From the NCBI GenBank assembly GCA_022340585.1, contig JAJDNS010000035.1, positions 1 through 64,000 of the forward strand: DNA of 64,000 nucleotides, written 5' to 3'. Shown piece after piece: positions 53,832-61,777 of the stretch (position 1 is its first letter; every line of letters starts with the position of its first letter). The translations under genes and the position numbers were made by a program. This stretch comes from Acidobacteriota bacterium (GTDB lineage Bacteria; Acidobacteriota; Vicinamibacteria; Fen-336). Under the pieces are notes generated by a model. That model saw only the letters and a list, made by a program, of their open reading frames with translations, was not told the DNA's origin and did no database searches.

Positions 53832-54727
53832 GGGTCGAGCGGCCCGGGGACCGGCGCTTCGCCCGGATGGCCGGGGCCGTCGCCGTCGTGCTCGGGATGG
53901 CCCTGGGGGCGCTCGTCGCGGGCCTCCCCGGGGCGGGCGCGGGCCTCCTCGCGGGGGCGCTCATTGGGCTGGGCCTCCGCCGTGTCCTCGACCGGGGCAC
54001 GGCCCGCCGGCGGGATGCCGTGGCCGCGCCCTTCCCCGGGGAGTGGCGGGAGTTCCTGCGCGAGGCCTACGACCACTACGAGCGCCTGCCCGAGGAGTGG
54101 CGCGGCCGATTCGAGGAGGATCTCCGCCTCTTCCTCAGCGAGAAGCGCATCACCGGCGTGGGGGTGGACGCCACCGACGAGCTGCGCCTCCTCGTCGCCG
54201 CCTCCGCGGTGACCTTGAGCCTGGGATGGCCCGAGTACGAGTGGGAACAGCTCACCGAGGTGCTCCTGTACGCCGGCGACTTCGATCGCGACTACACCGT
54301 GGGCGAGGAGGAGCTCTCCGGGCAGGCCCACGGGTGGGGAACGGTCATCCTCTCGGTGCCTTCGCTCTACCAGAGCTTCGAGTACCCGGACGACGCCTAC
54401 CACGTGGGCATCCACGAGTTCGCCCACATCCTCGACGTGGACCACACGCACTTCGACGGCATCCCCGTGGGTCTCGACGGGGACCTCGCGCGTCGGTGGG
54501 TGGAGGTGGCGGAGAAGGAGATGGAAGCCCTGCGCCGGAGGCGCCGGTCCGCCTTCGACGAGTACGGGGCCCGCGAACCGGTGGAGTTTCTCGGGGTCGC
54601 GGTGGAGGCCTTCTTCGAGATCCCGCAGCTGGTGCGGAGGCGACACCGGGAGGTCTACGACATCCTCTCCGCGTACTTCGGCCAGGACCCCGCGGCCTGG
54701 GACGACGCCCGCGGCCTGCGCGAATAG
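53828..54727 (+). CDS. MtfA-like zinc metallopeptidase (M90 family) with N-terminal membrane segment
   Basis: The 299-residue protein has a hydrophobic, glycine-rich N-terminal region (about 14-50), probably one hairpin in the membrane. The M90 domain has WGTVILSVPSLYQSF then HEFAHILD, whose H-E-x-x-H (His196, Glu197, His200) is the zinc site; the third ligand is probably Glu in EFLGVAVEAFFEIP. E. coli MtfA is a cytosolic peptidase linked to the glucose repressor Mlc; membrane-tethered homologues are uncharacterised. The GTG at 53828 overlaps the preceding stop by 4 bp. Confidence 0.87.
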   Translation: MRVERPGDRRFARMAGAVAVVLGMALGALVAGLPGAGAGLLAGALIGLGLRRVLDRGTARRRDAVAAPFPGEWREFLREAYDHYERLPEEWRGRFEEDLRLFLSEKRITGVGVDATDELRLLVAASAVTLSLGWPEYEWEQLTEVLLYAGDFDRDYTVGEEELSGQAHGWGTVILSVPSLYQSFEYPDDAYHVGIHEFAHILDVDHTHFDGIPVGLDGDLARRWVEVAEKEMEALRRRRRSAFDEYGAREPVEFLGVAVEAFFEIPQLVRRRHREVYDILSAYFGQDPAAWDDARGLRE

Positions 54728-54731
54728 ACTC

Positions 54732-55700
54732 ATGCGTCTCGACCTCGCCCTCATCGGCCTCCACCCGACCCTCTCGCGGCGCCGCGCCCGGGCCGCGATC
54801 GAGAAGGGGCAGGTGACGGTCGACGGAACAAGGGTCCGCGAAGCCGGCCACCCGGTCCCGGACGGGGCCGCGGTCGTGTGGGACCCCCACCGCAAGGCCC
54901 TGCCCCGCGCGCGCTGCTCGCTGCCGATCCTCCACGAGGACGAGCACGTCCTGGTGATCGACAAGCCGGCGGGGCTGCTGACCGTTCCCTCCGGACCCGG
55001 CCAACGGGACGAGGACACCGCACTGGCCCGGGTGCGCGACTACGTCGCTCGCCTCCGCCCCCGAGAGGCCTTTGCCGAACGTGTGCACCGCCTCGATCGG
55101 AACACGACGGGGGCCCTGGCCTTCGCACTCTCGCGCGAGGCCCGGGCCGGGCTCATCCAGATCTTCCGGGCCCACCGGATCGAGCGTCGCTACCTCGCGA
55201 TCGTGGAGGGCGAGCCCCCGGCCGACCAGGGGGTCGTGGACGCCCCCCTTCGGGACGAGTGGGTCAGCGGGCGGCGAGCCGTGGCCCACCCCTCGGAGCC
55301 GGGGAAGGCGGCCCGCACGCGCTGGCGGGTGCGGGAGCGGTTTGCGGGTGCGGCGCTGCTCGAGGTCGACCTCGACACGGGCCGCCAGCACCAGATCCGG
55401 GTGCACCTGGCCCACGTCGGCCTGCCGGTCCTGGGAGACCGGGTCTACGGGCGGGGGACACCCGGCCGGACCACCCCGCGCCGGCCCATGCTCCACGCGC
55501 GGCGTCTCGCCTTCGCGCACCCCATCAGCGGTGCGCGCGTGGCGGTCGAGAGCCCTCTGCCCGCCGACTTCACCCGGGTCCTCGCCCGGCTCCGAAGGCA
55601 GGGGACCGGGGGAGGCGCTCCTCGCCGTTCGAAGCCGTCACCACCCGGAGATCGACGAGAGGGCCGTCGGCGGCGCGGCGGAGCCGCGCGGCGCGGCTGA
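54732..55700 (+). CDS. RluA-family 23S rRNA/tRNA pseudouridine synthase
   Basis: The 322-residue enzyme has an S4-like N-terminal domain (RRRARAAIEKGQVTVDGTRV) and the catalytic motif AERVHRLDRNTTGALAFAL with the essential Asp (about residue 121). Further landmarks are IERRYLAIVEG and LDTGRQHQIRVHLAHVGLPVLGDRVYG, the RluA-family signature. It isomerises specific uridines in rRNA or tRNA. The C-terminal ~35 residues are Arg/Gly-rich and extend past the normal domain end, perhaps an RNA-binding tail or read-through of low-complexity DNA. It is the last gene of the overlap chain. Confidence 0.92.
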   Translation: MRLDLALIGLHPTLSRRRARAAIEKGQVTVDGTRVREAGHPVPDGAAVVWDPHRKALPRARCSLPILHEDEHVLVIDKPAGLLTVPSGPGQRDEDTALARVRDYVARLRPREAFAERVHRLDRNTTGALAFALSREARAGLIQIFRAHRIERRYLAIVEGEPPADQGVVDAPLRDEWVSGRRAVAHPSEPGKAARTRWRVRERFAGAALLEVDLDTGRQHQIRVHLAHVGLPVLGDRVYGRGTPGRTTPRRPMLHARRLAFAHPISGARVAVESPLPADFTRVLARLRRQGTGGGAPRRSKPSPPGDRREGRRRRGGAARRG

Positions 55701-55729
55701 GCCGCGGCAGTGGAGGGCCCGCGGTGTGC

Positions 55730-56071
55730 TCAGGACAGGGCGGCGAGGACGTTGCCCAGGCCCTCGGGCGAGGCCTCGAAGTGGACGCCCACCTGGTACG
55801 AGAGGCCCTCGAGGCGGGCCCAGATGGCACGCCCCGCCACCTCGACCTGGGCGGCGTCGGCGCCGTCCTGGATCGGGGCCTCGAACACCACCGCGACGGG
55901 GATGCCGCGGGGGACGTCCTCGCCCACCCGCAGGCGGCAGCCGTAGCGCGAGATGTCCATGGCGGTGGCGGGCCGCCAGTCGCCGTTCGCCTTGTAGCGT
56001 ACCGTCAGCAGGCACGCCTTCCGGGCAGTGATCCGGCGGTTAGTCCGGCTCTTCTCCGCGGTTTCTTCCAT
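55730..56071 (-). CDS. PilZ-domain protein
   Basis: The 113-residue single-domain protein has the c-di-GMP-binding layout: an Arg-rich N-terminal motif (NRRITARKACLLTVRY, residues about 11-26) and DISRYGCRLRVGE (the D/N-x-S-x-x-G motif), with later RAIWARLEGLSYQVGVHFE strands. PilZ proteins relay c-di-GMP signals to motility or envelope machinery. No partner gene is evident. The ATG at 56071 has only a weak ribosome binding site; an upstream in-frame ATG at 56134 would place 21 unlikely residues before the domain. Confidence 0.85.
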   Translation of the reverse strand: MEETAEKSRTNRRITARKACLLTVRYKANGDWRPATAMDISRYGCRLRVGEDVPRGIPVAVVFEAPIQDGADAAQVEVAGRAIWARLEGLSYQVGVHFEASPEGLGNVLAALS

Positions 56072-56139
56072 GTCAGGGAGCTCTCGTTGCGGCGGGGTCG
56101 ACCAAGTATAGCCCCGGTCACACGGCGGCGACAAATCCC

Positions 56140-57192
56140 ATGCTATTCTCGACGATCGTGAGGTACGAGAAGCGGCTGGCCCTCATCTCCCTGCTCTTTC
56201 TTCCCGCCTGTGGGGGCTCCACCTCCCCCGTGGGACCAGGGCCCGGGCCGACCGCCGACCCCGGCCACCCGGTGAGCGGCGTCGTCTTCTACGACGTGAA
56301 CGCCAACGGGATCCTCGACCCCGCCGAGACCGTCCGCCTGCCCGGGGTGACCGTCGCCGTCGGCGGGCGAACCGGTGAAACGACGGACGGGGGGCGATTT
56401 ACGGTGGCCGGCGTGCCCGCCGGGGAGCAGCAGGCCGAGGTCCAGGCCGGGAGCCTGCCCGCCTACTTCAGGACGGGAGCGGCGTTGACCGTGACCGTTC
56501 CCCAGGCCACCGGCACGCTGGAGGTGCCGGCCACTCTCGAGATTGGCCGCAACTACCCGAACACCTACCTGGGCTTCGGAGACAGCATCACCCGCGGGGA
56601 GGGCGGGGGCCCCGGGGGCGGCTACCTCGGGTACCTCGAGGCGGACCTCCGCTCCTACTGGGGTGAGGCGACCCTGGAGAACGCGGGGGATCCCGGCACC
56701 AAGAGCTACCAGGGAGAGTCGCGGCTCTGGCAGACCCTGCAGCACGCACGCCCGGCTTTCACGCTGATCCTCTACGGCACGAACGACTGGAACGACTCGG
56801 AGTGCCGTGGCGGCTTCCCCTGCTACACCGTCAACTCCCTCCGGTCGATGGTCCGGCAGGCCCGAGACTACGGCTCGAACCCGATCCTCGGCACCATCCC
56901 CCCGGCCAACCCCGCGTACGAGGACAGGGATGCCGCGGCGCGCAACGTCTGGGTGAGCGACATGAACGAGCTCGTCCGGGCGATGGCCGAGCAGGAACGG
57001 GTGCGGATCGCCGAGATCCACGCCGACTTCGTGGCGCAGCCGAGCCTGGAGAGCCTCTTCTTCGATCACGTGCACCCGAACGACGCGGGCTACCAGCTGA
57101 TGGCACGGGCGTGGTGGCGGGCAATCACGAGCCCGGCGGCGGCAACCACGTCGGGCGCCGGATTCGGCTTCACTGCTCCGGGGGCACCATGA
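56140..57192 (+). CDS. SGNH/GDSL hydrolase lipoprotein with an SdrD-like N-terminal domain
   Basis: The 350-residue protein has a lipoprotein signal (LISLLFLPACGG, Cys24) and a beta domain (about 45-125: VSGVVFYDVNANGILDPAETVRLPGVTVAVGG), an SD-repeat/prealbumin-like fold that binds calcium via DVNANG. An SGNH hydrolase domain follows (about 135-335) with TYLGFGDSITRGEGG (nucleophile Ser in GDS), a Gly block, YGTNDW (Asn) and FDHVHPNDAGYQ (Asp-x-x-His). It is a surface esterase or lipase on an unknown substrate; its stop overlaps the next small gene (ATGA). Confidence 0.88.
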   Translation: MLFSTIVRYEKRLALISLLFLPACGGSTSPVGPGPGPTADPGHPVSGVVFYDVNANGILDPAETVRLPGVTVAVGGRTGETTDGGRFTVAGVPAGEQQAEVQAGSLPAYFRTGAALTVTVPQATGTLEVPATLEIGRNYPNTYLGFGDSITRGEGGGPGGGYLGYLEADLRSYWGEATLENAGDPGTKSYQGESRLWQTLQHARPAFTLILYGTNDWNDSECRGGFPCYTVNSLRSMVRQARDYGSNPILGTIPPANPAYEDRDAAARNVWVSDMNELVRAMAEQERVRIAEIHADFVAQPSLESLFFDHVHPNDAGYQLMARAWWRAITSPAAATTSGAGFGFTAPGAP

Positions 57193-57398
57193 AGACCGGG
57201 CGCCTGCTCAAGTTCAAGAGACCGGGGGGCGAGGTCCACGCGTACCTCTACCACGACGGCGAGGTGGTGCGCGCGTCCCTGTACCTGCTCGCCCCGGGGT
57301 TCGAGCGCTCCCCGGTCCACGAGGTGACCGGCGCCGACTCGGACGAGGTCGAGGCGGACGTCCGGGACTGGGTGGACTGCTACTTCCCCGGGTCCTGA
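57189..57398 (+). CDS. Small protein of unknown function, coupled to the SGNH hydrolase gene
   Basis: The 69-residue ORF (MKTGRLLKFKRPGGEVHAYLYHD, then GEVVRASLYLLAPGFERSP) begins at ATG 57189, which overlaps the SGNH stop by 4 bp, and ends 3 bp before the HD-domain gene. Translational coupling and codon use make it likely to be real. Its pattern (basic N-terminus, alternating hydrophobics, acidic end DSDEVEADVRDWVDCY) suggests a small cytoplasmic alpha/beta protein. I recognise no family. Confidence 0.6.
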   Translation: MKTGRLLKFKRPGGEVHAYLYHDGEVVRASLYLLAPGFERSPVHEVTGADSDEVEADVRDWVDCYFPGS

Positions 57399-57401
57399 CC
57401 C

Positions 57402-57971
57402 ATGCCCCACTCCCGCGCCGAGGCCGAGGCCCTCCTGTTCGAGTTCACGCAGTCCGACGCCCTGCGCAAGCACGCCCGGGGGGTCGAGGAGGCGATGCGC
57501 GCCTGCGCCCGCTGGCACGGCATCGCCGACGAGGCCGAGATCGAGAAGTGGGGCGTGGTGGGCCTGCTCCACGACTTCGACTACGAGCAGAATCCCACCG
57601 AGGAGACCCACCTCCACGTGGGCAGCCGGATCCTCCGTGAGCGAGGGTGGTCCGAGGAGATCGTCGAGGCGATCTGCTCCCACGCCGACTACATGGGCAT
57701 CCCCCGCGACACTCCGCTCAAGAAGTCGCTCTACGCGTGCGACGAGCTGGTGGGCTTCATCGGGGCCTGCGTGAAGGTGCGGCCCACGAAGAAGGTCGCC
57801 GACCTTCCGGTGAAGTCGGTCACCAAGAAGCTCAAGGACAAGGCCTTCGCTCGCGCGGTGGACCGCAAGTGCATCTACGAGGGGGCGGAGGCGCTCGGCC
57901 GGCCCCTTCCGGAGCACGTCGGGTTCGTGATCGCGGCCCTCGTCCCCGTCGCCGAAGAGATCGGCCTTTAG
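57402..57971 (+). CDS. HD-domain hydrolase
   Basis: The 189-residue protein has the HD-domain pattern H...HD...D: RKHARGVEEAMRACA (first His), GLLHDFDYEQ (His-Asp), then THLHVGSRIL and ICSHADYMG, which is typical of the ~180-residue 'HDIG-type' phosphohydrolases often annotated as predicted hydrolases. It probably removes a phosphate from a nucleotide or lipid; the substrate is unknown. It starts 3 bp after the small-protein gene, in the run 56140-57971. Confidence 0.87.
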   Translation: MPHSRAEAEALLFEFTQSDALRKHARGVEEAMRACARWHGIADEAEIEKWGVVGLLHDFDYEQNPTEETHLHVGSRILRERGWSEEIVEAICSHADYMGIPRDTPLKKSLYACDELVGFIGACVKVRPTKKVADLPVKSVTKKLKDKAFARAVDRKCIYEGAEALGRPLPEHVGFVIAALVPVAEEIGL

Positions 57972-58081
57972 CCCGAAGCCAAGCCCGCGTCGTATCATGG
58001 CGGTCGCATGGCGAGCCTCGTGCAGGACGTCTGGTTGCTCATGGCGCGGGTGGCCTCCGCCCCGGTCCCGAGACCGAGGCC

Positions 58082-59098
58082 ATGATGAAGAGGCTCCCCG
58101 CCCTGCGGCTCCTGATCCTTCCGGTGATCGTCGTGGGGATCCTCCTCGTCGGGGGCACCCTGGGCTACCGGGTGGTCGGGGGCTGGACGTGGCTCGACGC
58201 CCTCTACATGACCGTCATCACCATCACCACGGTGGGCTTCCACGAGGTCCAGCCCCTGGGCCCCACCGGGCGTTTGTTCACCATGGCCCTGGCCCTGGGT
58301 GGGGTGTTCACGGCCTTCTACGCGGCGGGGGCCTTCATCCGCGCCGTCGTCACCGGTGAGATCCGGACTGTCTTTGGGAGGCAGCGCATGGAGAGCCAGC
58401 TCGCACAGCTCGGGAACCACATGGTGGTTTGTGGGTTCGGGCGGATGGGTCAGCTCGTCTGTGAGGAGTTCTCGGAGGCCGGGATCCCCTTCGTCGTCAT
58501 CGATCGCGACCCCAGCGTACTCCGGGACTTCTCCATGCCCCGTGGGATTCCCCTGAGCGGGGACGCCACCAGCGACGAGGTGCTCAAGCGGGCCGGCGTC
58601 GAGCGGGCCCGAGCCCTGGTGACCGCCGCCGCCTCCGACGCCGACAACCTCTACATCGCCATGAGCGCGCACTTCCTCAACGAGGGCCTCTTCATCGTGG
58701 CCCGGGCGGAGAGCGAGGGGGCCGAGCGCAAGCTCCTGCGGGCCGGGGCCAGCCGGGTGATCTCGCCCTACGCCATCGGCGGCCACCGCGTGGCCCAGGC
58801 GGTGCTGCGCCCCAACGCCATGGACTTCATCGAGCTCGCCACCCGCAGCGCCCACCTCGAGCTGCAGATCGAGGAGATCTCGCTCAAGAAGGGGAGCGCT
58901 CTCACCGGCACCTCGCTCAAGGACAGCCCCATCAAGAGCCAGCTCGGCATCATCATCGTGGCGATCAAGCGCCCGGACGGACACATGCTCTTCAACCCCA
59001 CCCCGGAGGCGGTTCTGGGAGAGGGCGACGTGCTCATCGCCCTCGGTCACCGGCAGCAGCTCGATCAGCTCGAGGGCATGTCCGGGTCGAAGGCCTGA
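58082..59098 (+). CDS. Potassium channel protein with RCK (TrkA-N/TrkA-C) domains
   Basis: The 338-residue protein has two TM helices (about 9-30 and 63-84) with a pore loop YMTVITITTVGFHEV between them. The filter is TVGFHE where T-V-G-Y-G-D is canonical, as in other bacterial channels with TVGF variants. RCK/TrkA-N follows (about 105-230, MVVCGFGRMGQLVCEEF, VIDRD), then TrkA-C (about 255-335). It is MthK-like: a tetrameric K+ channel gated by a cytosolic ligand. The ATG at 58082 (or 58085) is chosen as the first Met before TM1, since the upstream open frame is antisense-like in composition. Confidence 0.92.
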   Translation: MMKRLPALRLLILPVIVVGILLVGGTLGYRVVGGWTWLDALYMTVITITTVGFHEVQPLGPTGRLFTMALALGGVFTAFYAAGAFIRAVVTGEIRTVFGRQRMESQLAQLGNHMVVCGFGRMGQLVCEEFSEAGIPFVVIDRDPSVLRDFSMPRGIPLSGDATSDEVLKRAGVERARALVTAAASDADNLYIAMSAHFLNEGLFIVARAESEGAERKLLRAGASRVISPYAIGGHRVAQAVLRPNAMDFIELATRSAHLELQIEEISLKKGSALTGTSLKDSPIKSQLGIIIVAIKRPDGHMLFNPTPEAVLGEGDVLIALGHRQQLDQLEGMSGSKA

Positions 59099-59115
59099 TC
59101 GGCGGCCGACCGCCC

Positions 59116-59970
59116 ATGGCCGACACGCCGACGATCCGCCCGGCCCGCGACCGCGGCGAGATCGACGCCTGCGTCGAGCTGCAGCGAGTGGTCTGGGGTT
59201 TGAGCGATCTCGAGATCACCGGCGCGATCCAGCTGCGCGCGACGGTCCACGCCGGCGGCTTGCTGCTCGTGGCCGAGGAGTCGGGGCGGATCGTGGCCTT
59301 CTCCTACGCCTTCCCCGCCCTGCGCAACGGCGAGCCCCACCTTCACTCCGACATGCTGGCCGTCCTCCCGGCCGCCCGGGGCCGGGGGCTCGGGGCTCGC
59401 CTCAAGTGGGCCCAGCGCGAGGAGGCGCTCCGTCGCGGGATCACGCTCGTCACCTGGACCTTCGATCCCCTGCAGGCGGGCAACGCCCGGTTGAACCTCC
59501 GACATCTCGGGGCCACCGCGGACCAGTTCCGACCCGACCTCTACGGGACGACGAGCTCGGCCCTTCACCACGGCCTTCCCACCGACCGCCTCGAGGTGCG
59601 CTGGGAGCTCACCAGCCCCAGCGTGCGCGAGCGCGCCGGCGCCGGAGCCCCGAAGCCCGCGGCGGCGCTCCTCGACGCCCCTCGGATCAACGACGTCTCC
59701 GCCTCCGACGACAGATCGCCCGTCTCCTCGTCCCCGCGCCTGGATCTCGAGGAGTCCGCGTTGCTCCTCGAGATCCCCGACGACTGGAACGCGCTCGTCC
59801 GCGAGGCTCCCGACGGCGCCGCCACGTGGCAGCGGCAGGTCCGGGCGGCCTTCGAGGCCTACTTCGCCCGCGGGTACCGGGCCACCGACCTCCTCACCGT
59901 CATGGAGAAGGGCCGGCCGCGGCCGCGGTACGTCCTCCACCGCTTCCCTAGCGCTTCCCGATCTGGCTGA
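59116..59970 (+). CDS. GNAT-superfamily protein, COG3375-like
   Basis: The 284-residue protein has a GNAT fold: ACVELQRVVWG, LLLVAEESGRIVAFSYAFPAL, HLHSDMLAVLPAARGRGLGARLKWAQREEAL (acetyl-CoA-binding RGxG/A) and a WTFDPLQAGNARLNLRHLGA region. This matches the COG3375 'predicted GNAT acetyltransferase' group, which in some genomes is associated with chorismate metabolism; no such genes are here. The substrate is unknown. It follows the channel gene by 17 bp, and its 3' end overlaps the convergent DUF4412 gene by 23 bp. Confidence 0.85.
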   Translation: MADTPTIRPARDRGEIDACVELQRVVWGLSDLEITGAIQLRATVHAGGLLLVAEESGRIVAFSYAFPALRNGEPHLHSDMLAVLPAARGRGLGARLKWAQREEALRRGITLVTWTFDPLQAGNARLNLRHLGATADQFRPDLYGTTSSALHHGLPTDRLEVRWELTSPSVRERAGAGAPKPAAALLDAPRINDVSASDDRSPVSSSPRLDLEESALLLEIPDDWNALVREAPDGAATWQRQVRAAFEAYFARGYRATDLLTVMEKGRPRPRYVLHRFPSASRSG

Positions 59971-60736
59971 GGGGCGAGTCGACCTTCTTGTAGCCGGGGG
60001 CCAGGGTGGCCACGTCGAACTCGGACGCGGGGATCGGGCCCGTCTTCACCGCCGTCGCCTCGCGGGAGCTCTCGTGGGTGCGCCCCATCATGCTGATCGA
60101 GCTGGTGCTGGCCAGGGTGAAGCCCTCCATCTCCTGCATCTTCTCGGCAAGCTGAGCGAAGCCCTTGAACATGGGGTTCTGGGCCATCGCCGCCATGGGA
60201 CCGGTGAAGGCAGCGAGCCTCTTGAGATTGACCTCGGGCATGGGCAGGGCCAGGTCGGTGGTGTTCCAGAAGGTCATCTTCGTGGCTTCGCCCATGGTCA
60301 CGACGTACTCCTGGGTCGGGTAGCCCGCGACGTCGCGGGTCCCACCCTTCGTCACCGTGACCTCGCCCGCCATGCCGCCCATCATCTTCCCCATCTTCTC
60401 GCGGATGGCGGCGGGCATGGACTCCAGCTGGGCCATGGCCTGCTCCATCTGGGCTCGGGCCGCCTTCATCGCCTCCTCGATCTCGGCCAGGGTGATCTGG
60501 GAGTACTGCTTCTTCCCGTGGTCGATGCTGGTGATGGTCCCACTCGCGTACTCGAACAGGGTGTCCAGGTTGCCGTCGTGGGAGCGCATGCGCTCGCTGG
60601 AGAAGTACTGAGTCGAGGTTCCGTCGCCTCCCGTTCCAGTGGTCTTGTAGGTGACGGTCAGATCCTCGGCGAGGACCGGGGCGGCGATCACGGCGGTGAG
60701 CACGGCGGCGGACAGAGTTCGTCCCAGGCTCTTCAT
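59948..60736 (-). CDS. Exported DUF4412-domain protein
   Basis: The 262-residue protein has a signal peptide (1-24, ending APVLA) and the DUF4412 pattern: DLTVTYKTTGTGG, STQYFSSERMRSHDG and TSIDHGKKQYSQITLAEIEEAM. A Met-rich helical region (about 92-125, with AMAQLESMPAAIREKMGKMMGG) and RDVAGYPTQEYVVTMG follow. DUF4412 proteins are periplasmic with no known activity; the fold may bind lipid as LolA-like proteins do (inference). The ATG at 60736 is supported by the leader and by GGAGGACGAACGCCG upstream. Confidence 0.85.
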   Translation of the reverse strand: MKSLGRTLSAAVLTAVIAAPVLAEDLTVTYKTTGTGGDGTSTQYFSSERMRSHDGNLDTLFEYASGTITSIDHGKKQYSQITLAEIEEAMKAARAQMEQAMAQLESMPAAIREKMGKMMGGMAGEVTVTKGGTRDVAGYPTQEYVVTMGEATKMTFWNTTDLALPMPEVNLKRLAAFTGPMAAMAQNPMFKGFAQLAEKMQEMEGFTLASTSSISMMGRTHESSREATAVKTGPIPASEFDVATLAPGYKKVDSPLSQIGKR

Positions 60737-60844
60737 CGGCGTTCGTCCTCCATAGTCAGGGTTCAGTGGGTCGGGAGGGTAACACGGGAAGGTATACTCC
60801 CGGCAATGCGGCCCCTCGGGCCGCTCATCAACCAGGAGGAAAGC

Positions 60845-61171
60845 GTGCCCAAGCCCGAGCGCCAGGTTCTCATCTGCGCCAACGCCCGCCCGCCGGGTCA
60901 CCCGAAGGGCTCGTGCGCCGAGAAGAGCTCCCAGGGCCTCTTCGACGCCCTGCGCGACCTCGTCCGCGAGCGCGGGCTGCAGGACCGGGTGATGGTCAAC
61001 CGCACCTACTGCCTGAAGCACTGCAGCCGGGGACCGGTGCTGGCGGTGCAGCCGGACAACGTCTGGTACGCGGCGGTCACTCCGGACGACCTCGCCGAGA
61101 TCTGCGCGTCCCACCTCGAGCAGGGACGTCCCGTCGAGCGACTCCTCATGCCCGACATTCCCTGGGAGTAG
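60845..61171 (+). CDS. (2Fe-2S) thioredoxin-like ferredoxin-domain protein
   Basis: The 108-residue protein has four cysteines in the thioredoxin-like [2Fe-2S] pattern: LICANARPPGHPKGSC at the N-terminus and NRTYCLKHCSRGPVLAV around residue 60, followed by VTPDDLAEICASHLEQG. It resembles the 'Ferredoxin, 2Fe-2S' small proteins (shethna-like) that mediate one-electron transfer; the partner is unknown. The GTG at 60845 (AGGAGGAAAGC upstream) is preferred to the ATG at 60808. Confidence 0.85.
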   Translation: MPKPERQVLICANARPPGHPKGSCAEKSSQGLFDALRDLVRERGLQDRVMVNRTYCLKHCSRGPVLAVQPDNVWYAAVTPDDLAEICASHLEQGRPVERLLMPDIPWE

Positions 61172-61190
61172 GCCCTCTCCCCCCGACGAC

Positions 61191-61571
61191 TCAGCTGCGG
61201 CGACGCGGGGTCCGACGCGGGGTCGGGCGCATGCCGCGCCGGGCCGCGCCCCGCCCGTGGATCCGGTTGAGCTCCTGCTGGAACCTCCGGAGCGGGATCT
61301 CCGCGTCGCGCAGAAACTGACTCACCTCCTGCGCGATCTCCGCCACCACCTCCGGCTCCTTGGAGGGCTCGCGGTGAACCACCGTGCGTCGGTGCAGGCG
61401 ACCGTCTCCGATCATCTTCCGGATGAGGCTGACGCGGGCCGAGCTCCACAGGCGGTGGTTGTTCCGGTTGCGCGGCGGCTCCGGCACCTTCTTCGCGTAG
61501 AGCCAGTTCAGCAGCGTCTGCTTGCTGATCTTCAGCTCGTTGGCGACCTCGAGGGTCGTGAGGTACTTCAT
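61191..61571 (-). CDS. HTH (MerR/excisionase-like) protein with basic tail
   Basis: The 126-residue protein begins MKYLTTLEVANELKISKQTLLNWLYAKKVPEPPRN, a clear MerR/excisionase-type helix-turn-helix (residues about 3-40), followed by NHRLWSSARVSLIRKMI. The C-terminal third is very basic (RRGMRPTPRRTPRRRS). It has no ligand-binding or long coiled-coil domain, so it may be a small regulator or a nucleoid-like binder. It lies upstream-divergent to nothing (the next gene runs the same way) but close to repeats at 61633-61722 that could be its operator. Confidence 0.75.
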   Translation of the reverse strand: MKYLTTLEVANELKISKQTLLNWLYAKKVPEPPRNRNNHRLWSSARVSLIRKMIGDGRLHRRTVVHREPSKEPEVVAEIAQEVSQFLRDAEIPLRRFQQELNRIHGRGAARRGMRPTPRRTPRRRS

Positions 61572-61632
61572 GGCGGAGAGTTGACGTCGCGAGGATTCTC
61601 ACCGACCCACGCCCGAAGGTCAATGGCCTCTT

Positions 61633-61722
61633 ATCCCGAGTCCGCATCGTTGACTCGTCGGACTCGGGATCTTCCGTTCCGCCGAGGTCCCGAGTCCGCA
61701 TTCCGTCATTCTCCAGACTCGG
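61633..61722. repeat. Inverted and direct repeats upstream of the HTH gene
   Basis: ATCCCGAGTC (61633-61642) and GACTCGGGAT (61661-61670) form a perfect 10-bp inverted repeat with an 18-nt spacer. TCCCGAGTCCGCAT recurs exactly at 61634-61647 and 61688-61701, and a related GACTCGG occurs at 61716-61722. The cluster lies in the 206-bp gap between the GH2 stop and the HTH start. It looks like a multi-site operator or a terminator hairpin for the GH2 gene. Confidence 0.6.
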
Positions 61723-61777
61723 CTCCTCTACTCCGTTCCCTGGGACGTCACTCCCACCCCCGCCACCGGCACCCCAC

